Assembly: GCA_022826755.1 (NCBI GenBank)
Contig: JAJDUG010000008.1
Coordinates: forward strand, 96,746-160,745
Direction: 5' to 3'
Origin: Acidobacteriota bacterium
GTDB taxonomy: Bacteria; Acidobacteriota; Terriglobia; Versatilivoradales; Versatilivoraceae
DNA length: 64,000 nucleotides
The notes beneath the pieces were generated by a model. It was not told the DNA's origin. It ran no database searches and saw only the letters and a list, made by a program, of their open reading frames with translations. Within the stretch, counting starts at the first letter, position 1; each line of letters opens with the position of its first letter. A program made the position numbers and the translations under genes. Below, piece by piece: positions 8,667 through 17,118 of this stretch.

Positions 8667-9773
8667 TCAGGCCAACCGATGGGATTCCACCGTCAGCTTC
8701 TCCAACTGGCCCGGGTCGGGAACGCAGCCGATCCCGGGGCCCGGCAGGGCCCGGATGCGCCCGGGGGCGGAAAGCTCGATCTCCGGAACGGAAAGGTCTT
8801 TCCGGTAGAAACGGCTGGAGGGAAAGATATCGGCCGGATAGCCGATGTTGGGGAGGGTGGCCAGGGCGATGCAGTGACAGGCCCCCACCGCCGACTCCAG
8901 CATCCCGCCCACCCAGCAGGGAATCCCGCCCTGCTCGGCTTCCCAAAGGATCTGGACCGCCGGGGTCAATCCACCCACGCGCGCGGGCTTCATGTTGATC
9001 CAGCCGCAGGCGCCGAGGTCGATGGCCTGGCGGGTCCGTTCCAGCGAGACGATGCTTTCGTCCAGGCAGACCGGGGTCTTGAGGCGACGCTGCAGCTCGG
9101 CATGGTCCAGCAGGTCGTCGTGGCGCAGCGGCTGCTCGATCATGGCCAAGCCCAGCGAGTCCAGGGCCTGAAAGACGGGCAGGTCCTGCAGGCGGTAGCC
9201 GCTGTTGCAGTCCACGTGCATCACCAGCTCCGGGAAGGCCCGGCGCACGCTGCGAACCATGTCGACGTCCCAGCCGGGCCTGAACTTGAGCTTCACCCTG
9301 GGGAAGCCGGCCTCGACCGCGCCCCCGATGGTGTCGAGCAGTTCGGGAATGGTGTCCATCACCCCGAAGTCGGCCCCCACCTCGATGGTGTCGCCCCGGC
9401 CGCCCAGCAGTTTCCAGAGCGGCATTTCCCGCCGCCGGGCTTCCAGGTCCCACCAGGCCAGGTCCAGGCCGGCCTTGGCGAAGGGGTTGCCCTTGAAGGG
9501 AGCCAGTTGCTGCTGCAGGGACTCTCCCGAGTCGATCTCCCGTCCCAGCAGCCGAGGAGCCAACCAGTCTCGAATCAGGGCGAAGACCCCTCCGGCCCAC
9601 TCCGGGGAATAGAGGGGAGATTCCCAGGGCGTCGACTCCCCCCAGCCCTCCAGCCCCTCGGACGACATCCTGACCAGCACGCTCTCGATCACGTGGCCGT
9701 CGCCGTAGGCCGTACGGAAGGGGTAGATCACCGGCATGGCCACCCGGTAGAGCTCGATCGACTCGATTTTCAT
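8667..9773 (-). CDS. Enolase-superfamily enzyme, o-succinylbenzoate synthase / N-acylamino acid racemase-like
   Basis: A 368-residue mandelate racemase/muconate lactonising enzyme homologue. The catalytic set is complete: KxK (K161, K163 in VKLKF), metal ligands D188 (HVDCN), E213 (MIEQP) and D238 (CLDES), and the second base K262 (INMKPARVGG). The start MKIESIELYRV and the K-x-K/K arrangement place it in the MLE subgroup with OSBS and N-succinylamino acid racemases. No other menaquinone genes are nearby, so racemisation of an N-acyl amino acid or a promiscuous activity is as likely as menC function. ATG at 9773 is chosen over an unsupported upstream extension. The PhyH dioxygenase follows closely. 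Confidence 0.88.
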   Translation of the reverse strand: MKIESIELYRVAMPVIYPFRTAYGDGHVIESVLVRMSSEGLEGWGESTPWESPLYSPEWAGGVFALIRDWLAPRLLGREIDSGESLQQQLAPFKGNPFAKAGLDLAWWDLEARRREMPLWKLLGGRGDTIEVGADFGVMDTIPELLDTIGGAVEAGFPRVKLKFRPGWDVDMVRSVRRAFPELVMHVDCNSGYRLQDLPVFQALDSLGLAMIEQPLRHDDLLDHAELQRRLKTPVCLDESIVSLERTRQAIDLGACGWINMKPARVGGLTPAVQILWEAEQGGIPCWVGGMLESAVGACHCIALATLPNIGYPADIFPSSRFYRKDLSVPEIELSAPGRIRALPGPGIGCVPDPGQLEKLTVESHRLA

Positions 9774-9851
9774 GGTGCTCCAGGGAAAAAGTCGCCGGAA
9801 CGAGGTCTTCGGCGGGGCCGGAAACCCTCCTGGAGAAAAGGGGCAAATCCC

Positions 9852-9879
9852 TTGACTCGGGGTCAAAATACAGTATTCT
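9852..9879 (+). promoter_or_regulatory. Candidate promoter for the FG-GAP gene
   Basis: TTGACT (9852-9857), a 16-bp spacer and TATTCT (9874-9879) on the plus strand, in the divergent gap between the enolase-superfamily gene and the FG-GAP gene. It implies a leader of about 140 nt before the ATG at 10024. The same hexamer pair occurs before the ferritin-like gene, which lends some support. Confidence 0.45.
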
Positions 9880-10023
9880 GTGCGCGATTTACAACCTGCA
9901 TCTGACCCGTTTTCGATCCGCCTGAGGGGATTCCGGGCGGCTGCCCGGCAGAAACGTCGCGGCTGCCGACATGGGCGGACGACCTCCTTCGGAGAACCCG
10001 TTTCCACTCGAGGAGCAGGAACC

Positions 10024-12822
10024 ATGAGATTTGTCATCCGCGCCGCCGCGGCCGCCGCCATTCTGGCCCTGGCTCTCTTATCGACCTCCCTGCCGGCCGG
10101 AGAACCCATCCTCTGGGTGGAGGATTCCTTCGAGGACTTCGCCGACGGCCGCTTGGACGCGGCCGGCCACAACCTCTACGTCAGCCGGGACGGCGCCATT
10201 CGCACCATCCACCGCTTCGATCTCAACCGGGACGGGCATCTGGATCTCATCTTCAACAGCACCCACGACAACTTCACCTACATCCCCGCCACGCTGGGCC
10301 TGTTGGAGCCCTCACGCCAGGTCCGCCGGACCGAGCTGGCGGTGGAGGGGAGCCTCCGGGTGGTGCTGGAGGACCTGGACCGCGACGGGCACCTGGACGC
10401 CCTCTTCTGCCCCAACCGCAGCGGCCTGCAGAACCCTAGGCGACTGCTCACCATCCTGTGGGGGGCGAAAGACGGCTGGTCCAGCCGGCGAAGCCATGGC
10501 CAACTGCCGGTCCACGGCGCCCTGGCCCTGGCCGCCGCCGACCTGGATCGGGACGGCTGGCCCGACATCGTCACCCTCAACCAGGCCGCCTGGCTTCCCG
10601 GCCAGCCCGAGGGAAACATCCTCCGAGTCTTCTGGGGAAGCCCGGAGGGATTTCTGCTGACCGACACCAGCGAGCTCGGCATCCCCCAGGCCCTGGACCT
10701 GGCTGCCGGCGACTTCGACGGCGACGGCTTCAAGGAAGCGGCCCTGCTGAGCGGGCGCGGCGTGGTGGAGGTGGTTCGAGGCGGGGCGGCCCCCGGGTCG
10801 GCTCGGGACCTGACCCGCCGGGAGGTGAGGCTCCCGGGCAATGAGGGCCTGTGCCTCACGGCCGCCGATGCCGACGGCGACTCCCGCATCGACCTGCTGG
10901 CGGGCACCGATGGGGGCAAGCTCTATTTCGTCGGCGGAAAAGCCGGAGGGGGCTGGGCAGAGCCCGCCACTTGGGCCGCTCCCAACGCCTCCCACATCGC
11001 CGTGGGTTACCTCAACGGAGACAGGCATCCCGACTTGGTGCTGACCGACTTCACCCTGGCCCGGGCCGGAGGGGGCGAAGCCGCCGGAGCCGCCACGAGC
11101 GTGGCGGAGCCCGTCCAGATTCTCTGGGGAGCGGCGGACGGGTTCGACGCCGGCCGCTCCACCGGCCTGGCCATCCCCTACGCCCGGTCCAGCGCGGTGG
11201 GGGACCTGGACGGAGACGGCCACCAGGACCTGTCGGTGGCGGTTCACCAAAGCCCCGAACAGTTCGAGACCGACTCACTGGTCTTCTTCGGGACCGGCAG
11301 CCGGGTGCTGGACCAGCATCCCCTGGCCCTGCGCACGTTCGGCGCCACCGACACCGCCATCGTTCCACCCGGCGGGTCCCTGCCGGGCCGGGTCCTCTTC
11401 TGCAACAGCCTGGGCGGCACCGTGTCCGAGCAGGTGCCCCTGCGCGTCTACTGGGGCAGTTCCCAAGGCTTCTCCGCTTCCAACCGCTGGGAGATCCCCT
11501 TCCGGAGCGGCTATGAAGCCAGCGCCGCAGACCTCGACCGGGACGGCTACCCGGACCTGATCGTGCTGAATTCCCAACACGCCGGCGACGCCGCCGCAAG
11601 CGATCCCACCGCCGGAGCCAATATCTTCTGGGGCGGCGCCGGGGGCTTCGACCTGGAAGGCCGGCGAACGGTGCTGCGGGAGCGCAACCTGGGCTCCAGC
11701 AATGTGGCCGACCTCAACCGCGACGGCTACCTGGACCTGGTGCTGGGCGCCTTCGAAGCCAAGAAGGGAAAGAACTACCTGGTGATCCGCTATGGATCCA
11801 AGGAGGGGTTTCTGCCGTCCGGCCGGCTGGCGCTGCCCTTCGACTATCGCACCGTCGGCAGCCTGGTCGCCGATCTGAATGGGGACGACTGGCTGGACAC
11901 CGCCTTCGTCTCCTCGCAGCAGAACCGACTCCACATCCTCTGGGGCGGCCCGGAAAGGTTCTCCACGGAGCGCCGCAGCCAGCTCCGCATCCCCTTCCCC
12001 ATCAGCCTGGAAACCGCCGACTTCAACGGGGACGGACAACTGGACCTGGCGGTGAGCAGCTACCAGGACCCGGTGTCCCACCACCACGACATGGGACTTT
12101 CGATTTTCTGGGGCGACGGCGGAGAATTCCGATCCTCCAACGCCCAGTGGCTTCCCGGCTTCACCCCCATCGGCATTGCCGTGGCCGACTTCGACGGCGA
12201 CGGCTACCTGGACCTGTTCTCGCCCCACTACCTGGCGGAACTGACCCGCGAGTCGGTGCCTTCCTACCTCTACTGGGGAGGCCCCCAGGGGTTCGGAACC
12301 CGCAACCGCACCATCCTCATCACCGACTCGGCCCACGACGCCATGGCCGGCGACTTCGATCAGGACGGACTACTGGATCTGGCCGTCTCCTGCCACACCC
12401 GGGACGGGAACCACCACACCGACTCCAGGGTCTTCTACAACGACGGAAACCGCTTCCGCAATCCCAGGGTGGAATACCTGCCCACCATCGGCACGCACTG
12501 GATGTGGATCCAGGACGTGGGACACATCCATCACCGCCGGTGGAAGCAGGTCTACCGCTCCTCGGTCTTCGCCTGGGACCGGGAGGTCTCGAGGGGCCGG
12601 CTGACTTTCCGGGCGGAACAGCCCAAGGGAACCGGATTGAGCTTCCAGGTCCGCTCCTCGTCCGACCCGGACGGCCTGGCCGACCGGGCCTGGCGCCCGC
12701 TGGAGGAGGGAGCCTTCGATCTGAGCCCCGCTGACCGGCGCCTGCAGTACCGGGCCGTGCTGGAATCGGGCAATGGAGATCTCTACCCTGTCCTGGACCG
12801 GGTGGAGATCCAACTGAAGTAA
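10024..12822 (+). CDS. Secreted FG-GAP/VCBS-repeat protein
   Basis: A 932-residue exported protein predicted to fold as one or more integrin-like beta-propellers. It has a signal peptide (AAAAAAILALALLSTSLPAG) and at least twelve FG-GAP/VCBS repeats. Each repeat holds a calcium loop of the D-x-[DN]-x-DG form, such as DLNRDGHLDL, DLDRDGWPDI, DFDGDGYLDL and DFDQDGLLDL, usually followed by a W-G segment (ILWGA, FWGSPEGF). The C-terminal 120 residues (about 810-932) lack repeats and may form a beta-sandwich. The Shine-Dalgarno AGGAGC before the ATG at 10024 decides the start; a TTG-proximal extension is rejected. It precedes a Kelch lipoprotein on the same strand, 30 bp away. Cell-surface or carbohydrate-binding roles are common for the family; no catalytic residues are seen. 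Confidence 0.88.
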   Translation: MRFVIRAAAAAAILALALLSTSLPAGEPILWVEDSFEDFADGRLDAAGHNLYVSRDGAIRTIHRFDLNRDGHLDLIFNSTHDNFTYIPATLGLLEPSRQVRRTELAVEGSLRVVLEDLDRDGHLDALFCPNRSGLQNPRRLLTILWGAKDGWSSRRSHGQLPVHGALALAAADLDRDGWPDIVTLNQAAWLPGQPEGNILRVFWGSPEGFLLTDTSELGIPQALDLAAGDFDGDGFKEAALLSGRGVVEVVRGGAAPGSARDLTRREVRLPGNEGLCLTAADADGDSRIDLLAGTDGGKLYFVGGKAGGGWAEPATWAAPNASHIAVGYLNGDRHPDLVLTDFTLARAGGGEAAGAATSVAEPVQILWGAADGFDAGRSTGLAIPYARSSAVGDLDGDGHQDLSVAVHQSPEQFETDSLVFFGTGSRVLDQHPLALRTFGATDTAIVPPGGSLPGRVLFCNSLGGTVSEQVPLRVYWGSSQGFSASNRWEIPFRSGYEASAADLDRDGYPDLIVLNSQHAGDAAASDPTAGANIFWGGAGGFDLEGRRTVLRERNLGSSNVADLNRDGYLDLVLGAFEAKKGKNYLVIRYGSKEGFLPSGRLALPFDYRTVGSLVADLNGDDWLDTAFVSSQQNRLHILWGGPERFSTERRSQLRIPFPISLETADFNGDGQLDLAVSSYQDPVSHHHDMGLSIFWGDGGEFRSSNAQWLPGFTPIGIAVADFDGDGYLDLFSPHYLAELTRESVPSYLYWGGPQGFGTRNRTILITDSAHDAMAGDFDQDGLLDLAVSCHTRDGNHHTDSRVFYNDGNRFRNPRVEYLPTIGTHWMWIQDVGHIHHRRWKQVYRSSVFAWDREVSRGRLTFRAEQPKGTGLSFQVRSSSDPDGLADRAWRPLEEGAFDLSPADRRLQYRAVLESGNGDLYPVLDRVEIQLK

Positions 12823-12852
12823 CCGCGACTGCGCGGCTGAAAGGGTGTCACC

Positions 12853-13920
12853 ATGAACGAAATCAGGCGGTTGGGCGGGGCGATCCCGTTACTGCTCGGG
12901 TTGGCGGTCCTCTGCTCCGCTCCGGGGTGCGCCCCCGCCTCGGACCCGTCAGCCCCCGGGGCCAAGCTCCACTGGAGGAAATCCACGCCCCTTCCCGAGC
13001 CGAGGGCCGGCCATGCCGCCGGCCTGCTCGACGGGAAGTTCGTCATCGCGGGCGGCACCTGGTGGGAGGGGGAAAAGGGCAACTGGACCCAAAAGATATT
13101 CTCGGCCAGCACCCACGCCTTCGATCCCGAAACCGAGAACTGGGAGCGGCTGCCGGACGCGCCCTTCCCCTTCGGCTACTCGGCCTATGCCGTAGTGGAG
13201 AACCGCTTGTACGTTCTGGGCGGCTTCGACGGCCGAAAGGAGATCCAAAAGATCCTGAGGCTGTCCCGCAAGGGAGACGGATACCTCTGGGAGGTCTTCG
13301 GCGAGCTGCCGCGGACCCGCCTGTTCGGATGGGCCGGCAGCTCGGGGTCTTCGCTCTACCTGCTGGGCGGAGTGGAGCGCTTCGAACCCACCGACGAGGC
13401 CGGCACCTGCTGCACCTCCAAGACGGCCACCAACAGCTTGAGCGTGCTGGATACGGCCGCGCCCGAAGCGGGCTGGCGGGAGCTTTCACCCTATCCGGGT
13501 GGAAAACGGTGGTTGTTCGCGGCCGAGGGTGACGGAGAGACCTTCTGGTTGTTCGGCGGGATCGACATACCGGAGGCCGGGGCGCCGCCCATCCGGTTCA
13601 ACCAGGCCCTGCGCTACGACCTCGAGCAGGACCTCTGGGAGGACCTCCCTCCCCTGCCCGACGAAACCCTGGAGGCCAGACCACTGGTTCCGCTCCATAT
13701 TCCAGGGAGAATCCTCTTCATGAGCTTTGCCAAAACGGTGTGGCAACTGGATCTGCAAACCCTGGAGTACAGCCAACGGACACCCTTGCCCGAAGAGGCC
13801 TTTGTGGATAAGTTTGCCCTGGTCGACGGACGCATCATCGGGGCCGGTGGAGAGAACAGGATCGAGTCTCCCCGGCGGCGGTCGGAATGGACCTTCATCG
13901 GAGAGTTCCGGCCGGAATAG
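12853..13920 (+). CDS. Kelch-repeat lipoprotein (galactose oxidase/NanM-like beta-propeller)
   Basis: A 355-residue lipoprotein: signal peptide with a lipobox-like LCSAPGC, so it is probably anchored in a membrane after cysteine 26. Kelch motifs are visible as paired glycines and a spaced Y/W: GKFVIAGGTWW, NRLYVLGGFDGR, SSLYLLGGVERF, ETFWLFGGIDI and GRIIGAGGENR, consistent with a five- or six-bladed propeller. NanM-type mutarotases have this fold, but I do not see enough to assign that activity. It starts 30 bp after the FG-GAP protein and probably shares its transcript; both would act outside the cytoplasm. Confidence 0.82.
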   Translation: MNEIRRLGGAIPLLLGLAVLCSAPGCAPASDPSAPGAKLHWRKSTPLPEPRAGHAAGLLDGKFVIAGGTWWEGEKGNWTQKIFSASTHAFDPETENWERLPDAPFPFGYSAYAVVENRLYVLGGFDGRKEIQKILRLSRKGDGYLWEVFGELPRTRLFGWAGSSGSSLYLLGGVERFEPTDEAGTCCTSKTATNSLSVLDTAAPEAGWRELSPYPGGKRWLFAAEGDGETFWLFGGIDIPEAGAPPIRFNQALRYDLEQDLWEDLPPLPDETLEARPLVPLHIPGRILFMSFAKTVWQLDLQTLEYSQRTPLPEEAFVDKFALVDGRIIGAGGENRIESPRRRSEWTFIGEFRPE

Positions 13921-13937
13921 CCGCCGGGGGAAAAGGA

Positions 13938-13978
13938 TACCCACCAAGGGGCACGAAGACCCACGAAAAGACACGAAG
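13938..13978 (+). repeat. Short CACGAAG-type array
   Basis: Three imperfect units of the form CACGAAGAC between the Kelch and M20 genes. This is the short form of the arrays that open the long dispersed repeats at 7.2, 42.4 and 59.2 kb. Confidence 0.6.
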
Positions 13979-14030
13979 TAAAACCAAAGGGAAAGAGACC
14001 CGGGTTCACCCTGCGGAATCGGAAAGAAAA

Positions 14031-15212
14031 ATGAGCGACCGCACCCTGTCCCCCGCAAACGCCGCGAAGCTGTTGGCGGCCGTCAACCCCGAGCGCCTGT
14101 TGCAGACGGCCACGGCCCTGGTGGAGGTGCCCAGCCCCACCCGAAACGCCGGAGCGGCGGCCGACCGGCTGGCGGCCCTTCTCCGGGAGGATGGCTTCCA
14201 GGTGGAGCGCCCGGAGGCCGACTGGCCCGAGTCCCCGGCGGTGGTCACCCGTCTCGACAGCGGCAGGCCCGGACGAACCCTGCAGTTCGACGGCCACCTG
14301 GACACGGTCCACCTCCCCTTCGTGGCGCCCCGCTTCGAGCAGGGAGTGCTGCACGGTTCCGGGGCCTCGGACATGAAAGGGGGGATTGCCGCCTTCGTGG
14401 AAGCATTGCGGGTGTTGCAGGAGACCGGCGGCCTGTCGGGAGGAGGCATCCTGCTGACCGCCCACGACCACCACGAGGGCCCCTGGGGGGATGGCCGCCA
14501 GTTGCGGGCCCTGATCGATGCCGGCTACACCGGAGACGGGGTGCTGCTTCCGGAGTACCTGGGAGACCGGCTGGCCCTGGCCGGTCGGGGGGCGGGCATC
14601 TTCGAAGTCACCATCAGCCGGGAGGAGCCGCCCGTCCACGAGGTGCTGCGTCCGGAGGGGTTGCCCGATGTGCTGGGCGCCGGGGTGGAACTGGCCTCAC
14701 GCTTCGCCCGCTGGCAGCCGGAGCTGGAGCAGCAGCGTGATCCCTACTCAGGCCACGACTCGGTCTTCATTGGAAAGTTCCACGCAGGCGAGATCTACAA
14801 CCAGTCCCCCCGGGAATGCCGCCTCAACGGCACCCGCCGTTGGGTGACTCCGGGCTCGGGCAAGCAGGCGGAGGCCGACTTTCACCGGCGATTGCAGGAC
14901 CTGGCCCGTGAAACCCGAACCCGAATCTCGGCCGACTTCCACTTCATGGCCGAAGCCTTTCGCATCGATCCCGCCGACCCCCTGGTCCTGGCGCTTCAGT
15001 CGGCGCACGGGGCCGCCGCCGGAAAACCCCTTCCCCTTGGCGGCAAGCCCTTCGTGGACGACGGCAACGTCTTCTGCAACCGGGCCGGCATCCCCGCCCT
15101 GACCCACGGCCCCCTGGCCCGGGGCGCCCACACCGTCAGCGAGACGGTCACGCTCGACGAACTGGTCCGCGTGGCCCGGGTCTATGCCCTGACTGCCGCC
15201 GCGTACTGTTAG
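14031..15212 (+). CDS. M20-family metallopeptidase/deacylase (ArgE/DapE/CPG2-like)
   Basis: A 393-residue zinc hydrolase that removes acyl groups or cleaves short peptides. Zinc ligands are visible in DGHLDTVHLP and GSGASDMKGG, and the terminal histidine in HGPLARGAHTVSE. The usual catalytic pair DEE-x-G is replaced by AHDHHEGPWG, so one of the two glutamates appears to be histidine; the remaining Glu could still serve as base or ligand. The dimerisation domain occupies about residues 190-300. ATG at 14031 follows a GGAAAG-like site; an upstream extension runs through the CACGAAG repeat and is rejected. Neighbours do not reveal the substrate. Confidence 0.85.
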   Translation: MSDRTLSPANAAKLLAAVNPERLLQTATALVEVPSPTRNAGAAADRLAALLREDGFQVERPEADWPESPAVVTRLDSGRPGRTLQFDGHLDTVHLPFVAPRFEQGVLHGSGASDMKGGIAAFVEALRVLQETGGLSGGGILLTAHDHHEGPWGDGRQLRALIDAGYTGDGVLLPEYLGDRLALAGRGAGIFEVTISREEPPVHEVLRPEGLPDVLGAGVELASRFARWQPELEQQRDPYSGHDSVFIGKFHAGEIYNQSPRECRLNGTRRWVTPGSGKQAEADFHRRLQDLARETRTRISADFHFMAEAFRIDPADPLVLALQSAHGAAAGKPLPLGGKPFVDDGNVFCNRAGIPALTHGPLARGAHTVSETVTLDELVRVARVYALTAAAYC

Positions 15213-15499
15213 GGGGTCAGCCATAGCGCCTTGCCGCGCTCATCATTCGCTTAAAATCGGTCGATCATCAATAAAGACGAACCACGAATGGACACGAATA
15301 AACAAGAATGTTGCTGCGGTTGGCCAAGACTTCCGCGGAAGTATCCCTCAGCCGGAACAAGGTGCGGGCGAGACGCCCGCGCTCCCGGGGGATCACTCCC
15401 CTGTTGATGCCTTACAAGCTAGCCGTTTCCCCTCGTATGATCCGCAAGGCAGGGCGGGGGCGTCGCTGACCACTGACCACTATTCACTGACCACTAATC
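15213..15499. repeat. Repeat-filled intergenic gap
   Basis: Between the convergent M20 and sialidase genes. It holds a degenerate CACGAA array (15283-15310), copy 2 of the GC-hairpin repeat (15361-15392; GCGGGCG-AGA-CGCCCGC), a TGATCCGC tail related to the long repeats (15435-15460), and a CCACTGACCACTATTCACTG array (15470-15495) that recurs at 27555-27588. No gene is seen. Confidence 0.65.
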
Positions 15500-16612
15500 T
15501 CAGGCGTTGACCTTCAATCGATGGCCGCGGACTCTGCCCTGCCCGTCCTCGATGGTCCAGTAGGCGGCCAGGATGGTGCCGTCCTGCAGGGGCAGCAGCG
15601 ATGCCTGCCCGAACCGCAGTGACTGGAACATCTCGTGGATCACCTGGCCGGAATCGGTCGCCAGGGACTGGCCGGCGTTCCAGATGAACGTCTCCTCCAG
15701 CGTCTTCCAGCGGTCTCCCGCCAAGTCGACGATCCGGACGCAGACGCCCAGATCCCCCTCCCGGTGGCAATGGATGGTCAGCAGCAGGTCGTCGCCCAGC
15801 CACATCAGGTTGGAAGCCTGGGCCTGGTGGCCGGTGTTGATCGGGTCCAGCCAGGTGTGGCCGTTGTCCCGGGAAATGGCCACGTAGTTGGGCAGGTGCT
15901 TGGCGGCCGGAAAGTCGTAGGCCCAGGTGATGGCCACCACCCGTCCGGGCTGCATCTCGCAGATCCGCGACTCCCAGGCGGTCACTTCCCTGCCCGGCAG
16001 ATCGAAGAAGCGGCCTCGATCGTCCCAGGTTTCCCCGTTATCCCGGCTCCTGAACAGGACGCCGTACTGGCCGGAGGGGTTGGAGCCGTCGGGCATCTTG
16101 AACACTCCGGCCACGGCCAGCAGGTCGCCCTCCGCGGTCTGAATGCAGGGACCGGAGATCTCCAGCAGTTCCGGGTGGCTGCGGGGAATGACCCGAGGGA
16201 CTGTCCAGGTCCTCCCGTCGTCCTCGGAAAAGGAAACGATGTCATCTCCCGGCAGGATGCCTCCGGTCTCTTCGATGCTGATGCCCTGCTCCAGGTCGTG
16301 GCGGTAGAAGCAGTAGCCGACCGCGATCAGGCGGCCGTCCCGCAGCCGGGTGGCCTTCAGGCAATCGCTGGTCACCACCGGGTCCTGCGACTTGTCGTAG
16401 AGCGGCCCCTGCAGGGTCCAGCTTCTGCCGCCATCCCGGGAACGGGAAACATGGGTGGTGGAATTGGGAGACTCGAAGGCTTCTCCAAGGACGAACAGAT
16501 TCAGCAGCTCCCCGCCGGGCAATTCCACCAAGCCGGGAAAAATCCCGTGGCGACTGTGGACTTGAGGCCTGGGATTGTCGTAGATGGTGATGTCTTCTAT
16601 GACCTCGATCAT
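15500..16612 (-). CDS. BNR-repeat sialidase-like protein (exo-alpha-sialidase family)
   Basis: A 370-residue beta-propeller of the sialidase superfamily. Four Asp-box motifs are visible: SRDGGRSWT, SEDDGRTWT, SRDNGETWD and SRDNGHTWL, spaced as in six-bladed BNR propellers. No signal peptide is seen, so it is probably cytoplasmic. Several sialidase-type residues could be present (for example R-H-G-I-F near the start), but the full Arg triad cannot be confirmed by eye, so hydrolase activity on sialic acid is not assured. The ATG at 16612 is followed by MIEVIEDITIYDNP. A second, divergent member lies at 17874-19001; the two probably process related glycans or sugar derivatives. Confidence 0.82.
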   Translation of the reverse strand: MIEVIEDITIYDNPRPQVHSRHGIFPGLVELPGGELLNLFVLGEAFESPNSTTHVSRSRDGGRSWTLQGPLYDKSQDPVVTSDCLKATRLRDGRLIAVGYCFYRHDLEQGISIEETGGILPGDDIVSFSEDDGRTWTVPRVIPRSHPELLEISGPCIQTAEGDLLAVAGVFKMPDGSNPSGQYGVLFRSRDNGETWDDRGRFFDLPGREVTAWESRICEMQPGRVVAITWAYDFPAAKHLPNYVAISRDNGHTWLDPINTGHQAQASNLMWLGDDLLLTIHCHREGDLGVCVRIVDLAGDRWKTLEETFIWNAGQSLATDSGQVIHEMFQSLRFGQASLLPLQDGTILAAYWTIEDGQGRVRGHRLKVNA

Positions 16613-16654
16613 GGATGAGTCCTCTCGAAAGGGGTGGGAGGGAATCGCTCGCTA

Positions 16655-16921
16655 GTGTTCTGTCTCAGAAACAGGGTTGCCAACTTTCGGAGCGCAACGG
16701 CGCCGGATTCCAGGAGCGACGACGAGCCAATGCGCGTTCATTGCGAGGAGGAGCGACGACGAAGACGGTGCCGTTCCGCCCGAACCCGGAGGGCCGATGG
16801 AGGTTCCCGGGAGAGGAGCAGAACCGTACTTGTCGGCTGAATCGCAAAGGACATCTCGAACCCAGTGTTTGCCGGTGGAACCTCCATCGGAGATGGTAAT
16901 CCTGTCTCTGAGACAGGACAC
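16655..16921. mobile_element. 267-bp inverted-repeat element (MITE-like) with nested hairpins
   Basis: The ends form a 21-bp terminal inverted repeat with two mismatches (16655-16675 and 16901-16921). The right end is itself a perfect palindrome around one base (CCTGTCTCTGAGACAGG, 16901-16917). Inside lies a second, perfect 14-bp inverted repeat, CCGATGGAGGTTCC at 16794-16807 with its complement at 16877-16890. A direct repeat GGAGCGACGACGA occurs twice near 16715-16765. No transposase is encoded. It fills most of the gap between the sialidase and PhyH genes. Twelve bases of the terminus (GAGACAGGACAC) recur at 57132-57143. A structured RNA is the alternative reading. Confidence 0.65.
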
Positions 16922-17118
16922 CAGGGGCAAACCGGCGAAATCGCAAGGCCGCAATCCAGCCCGCGGCGCGGTTTGCCAACGGGAAAGCCATGGTGTATGG
17001 TTTGGCGTCGAGTGTCAATCGAAGTTTAAGGACTTCCGGCCTCTTCGAGGACCCCGCCGGGGGGTGAGCGCGCGCAACCGGGAGCCCCCATTTCATCGCA
17101 CCGAGGAGACAGCCGCTC

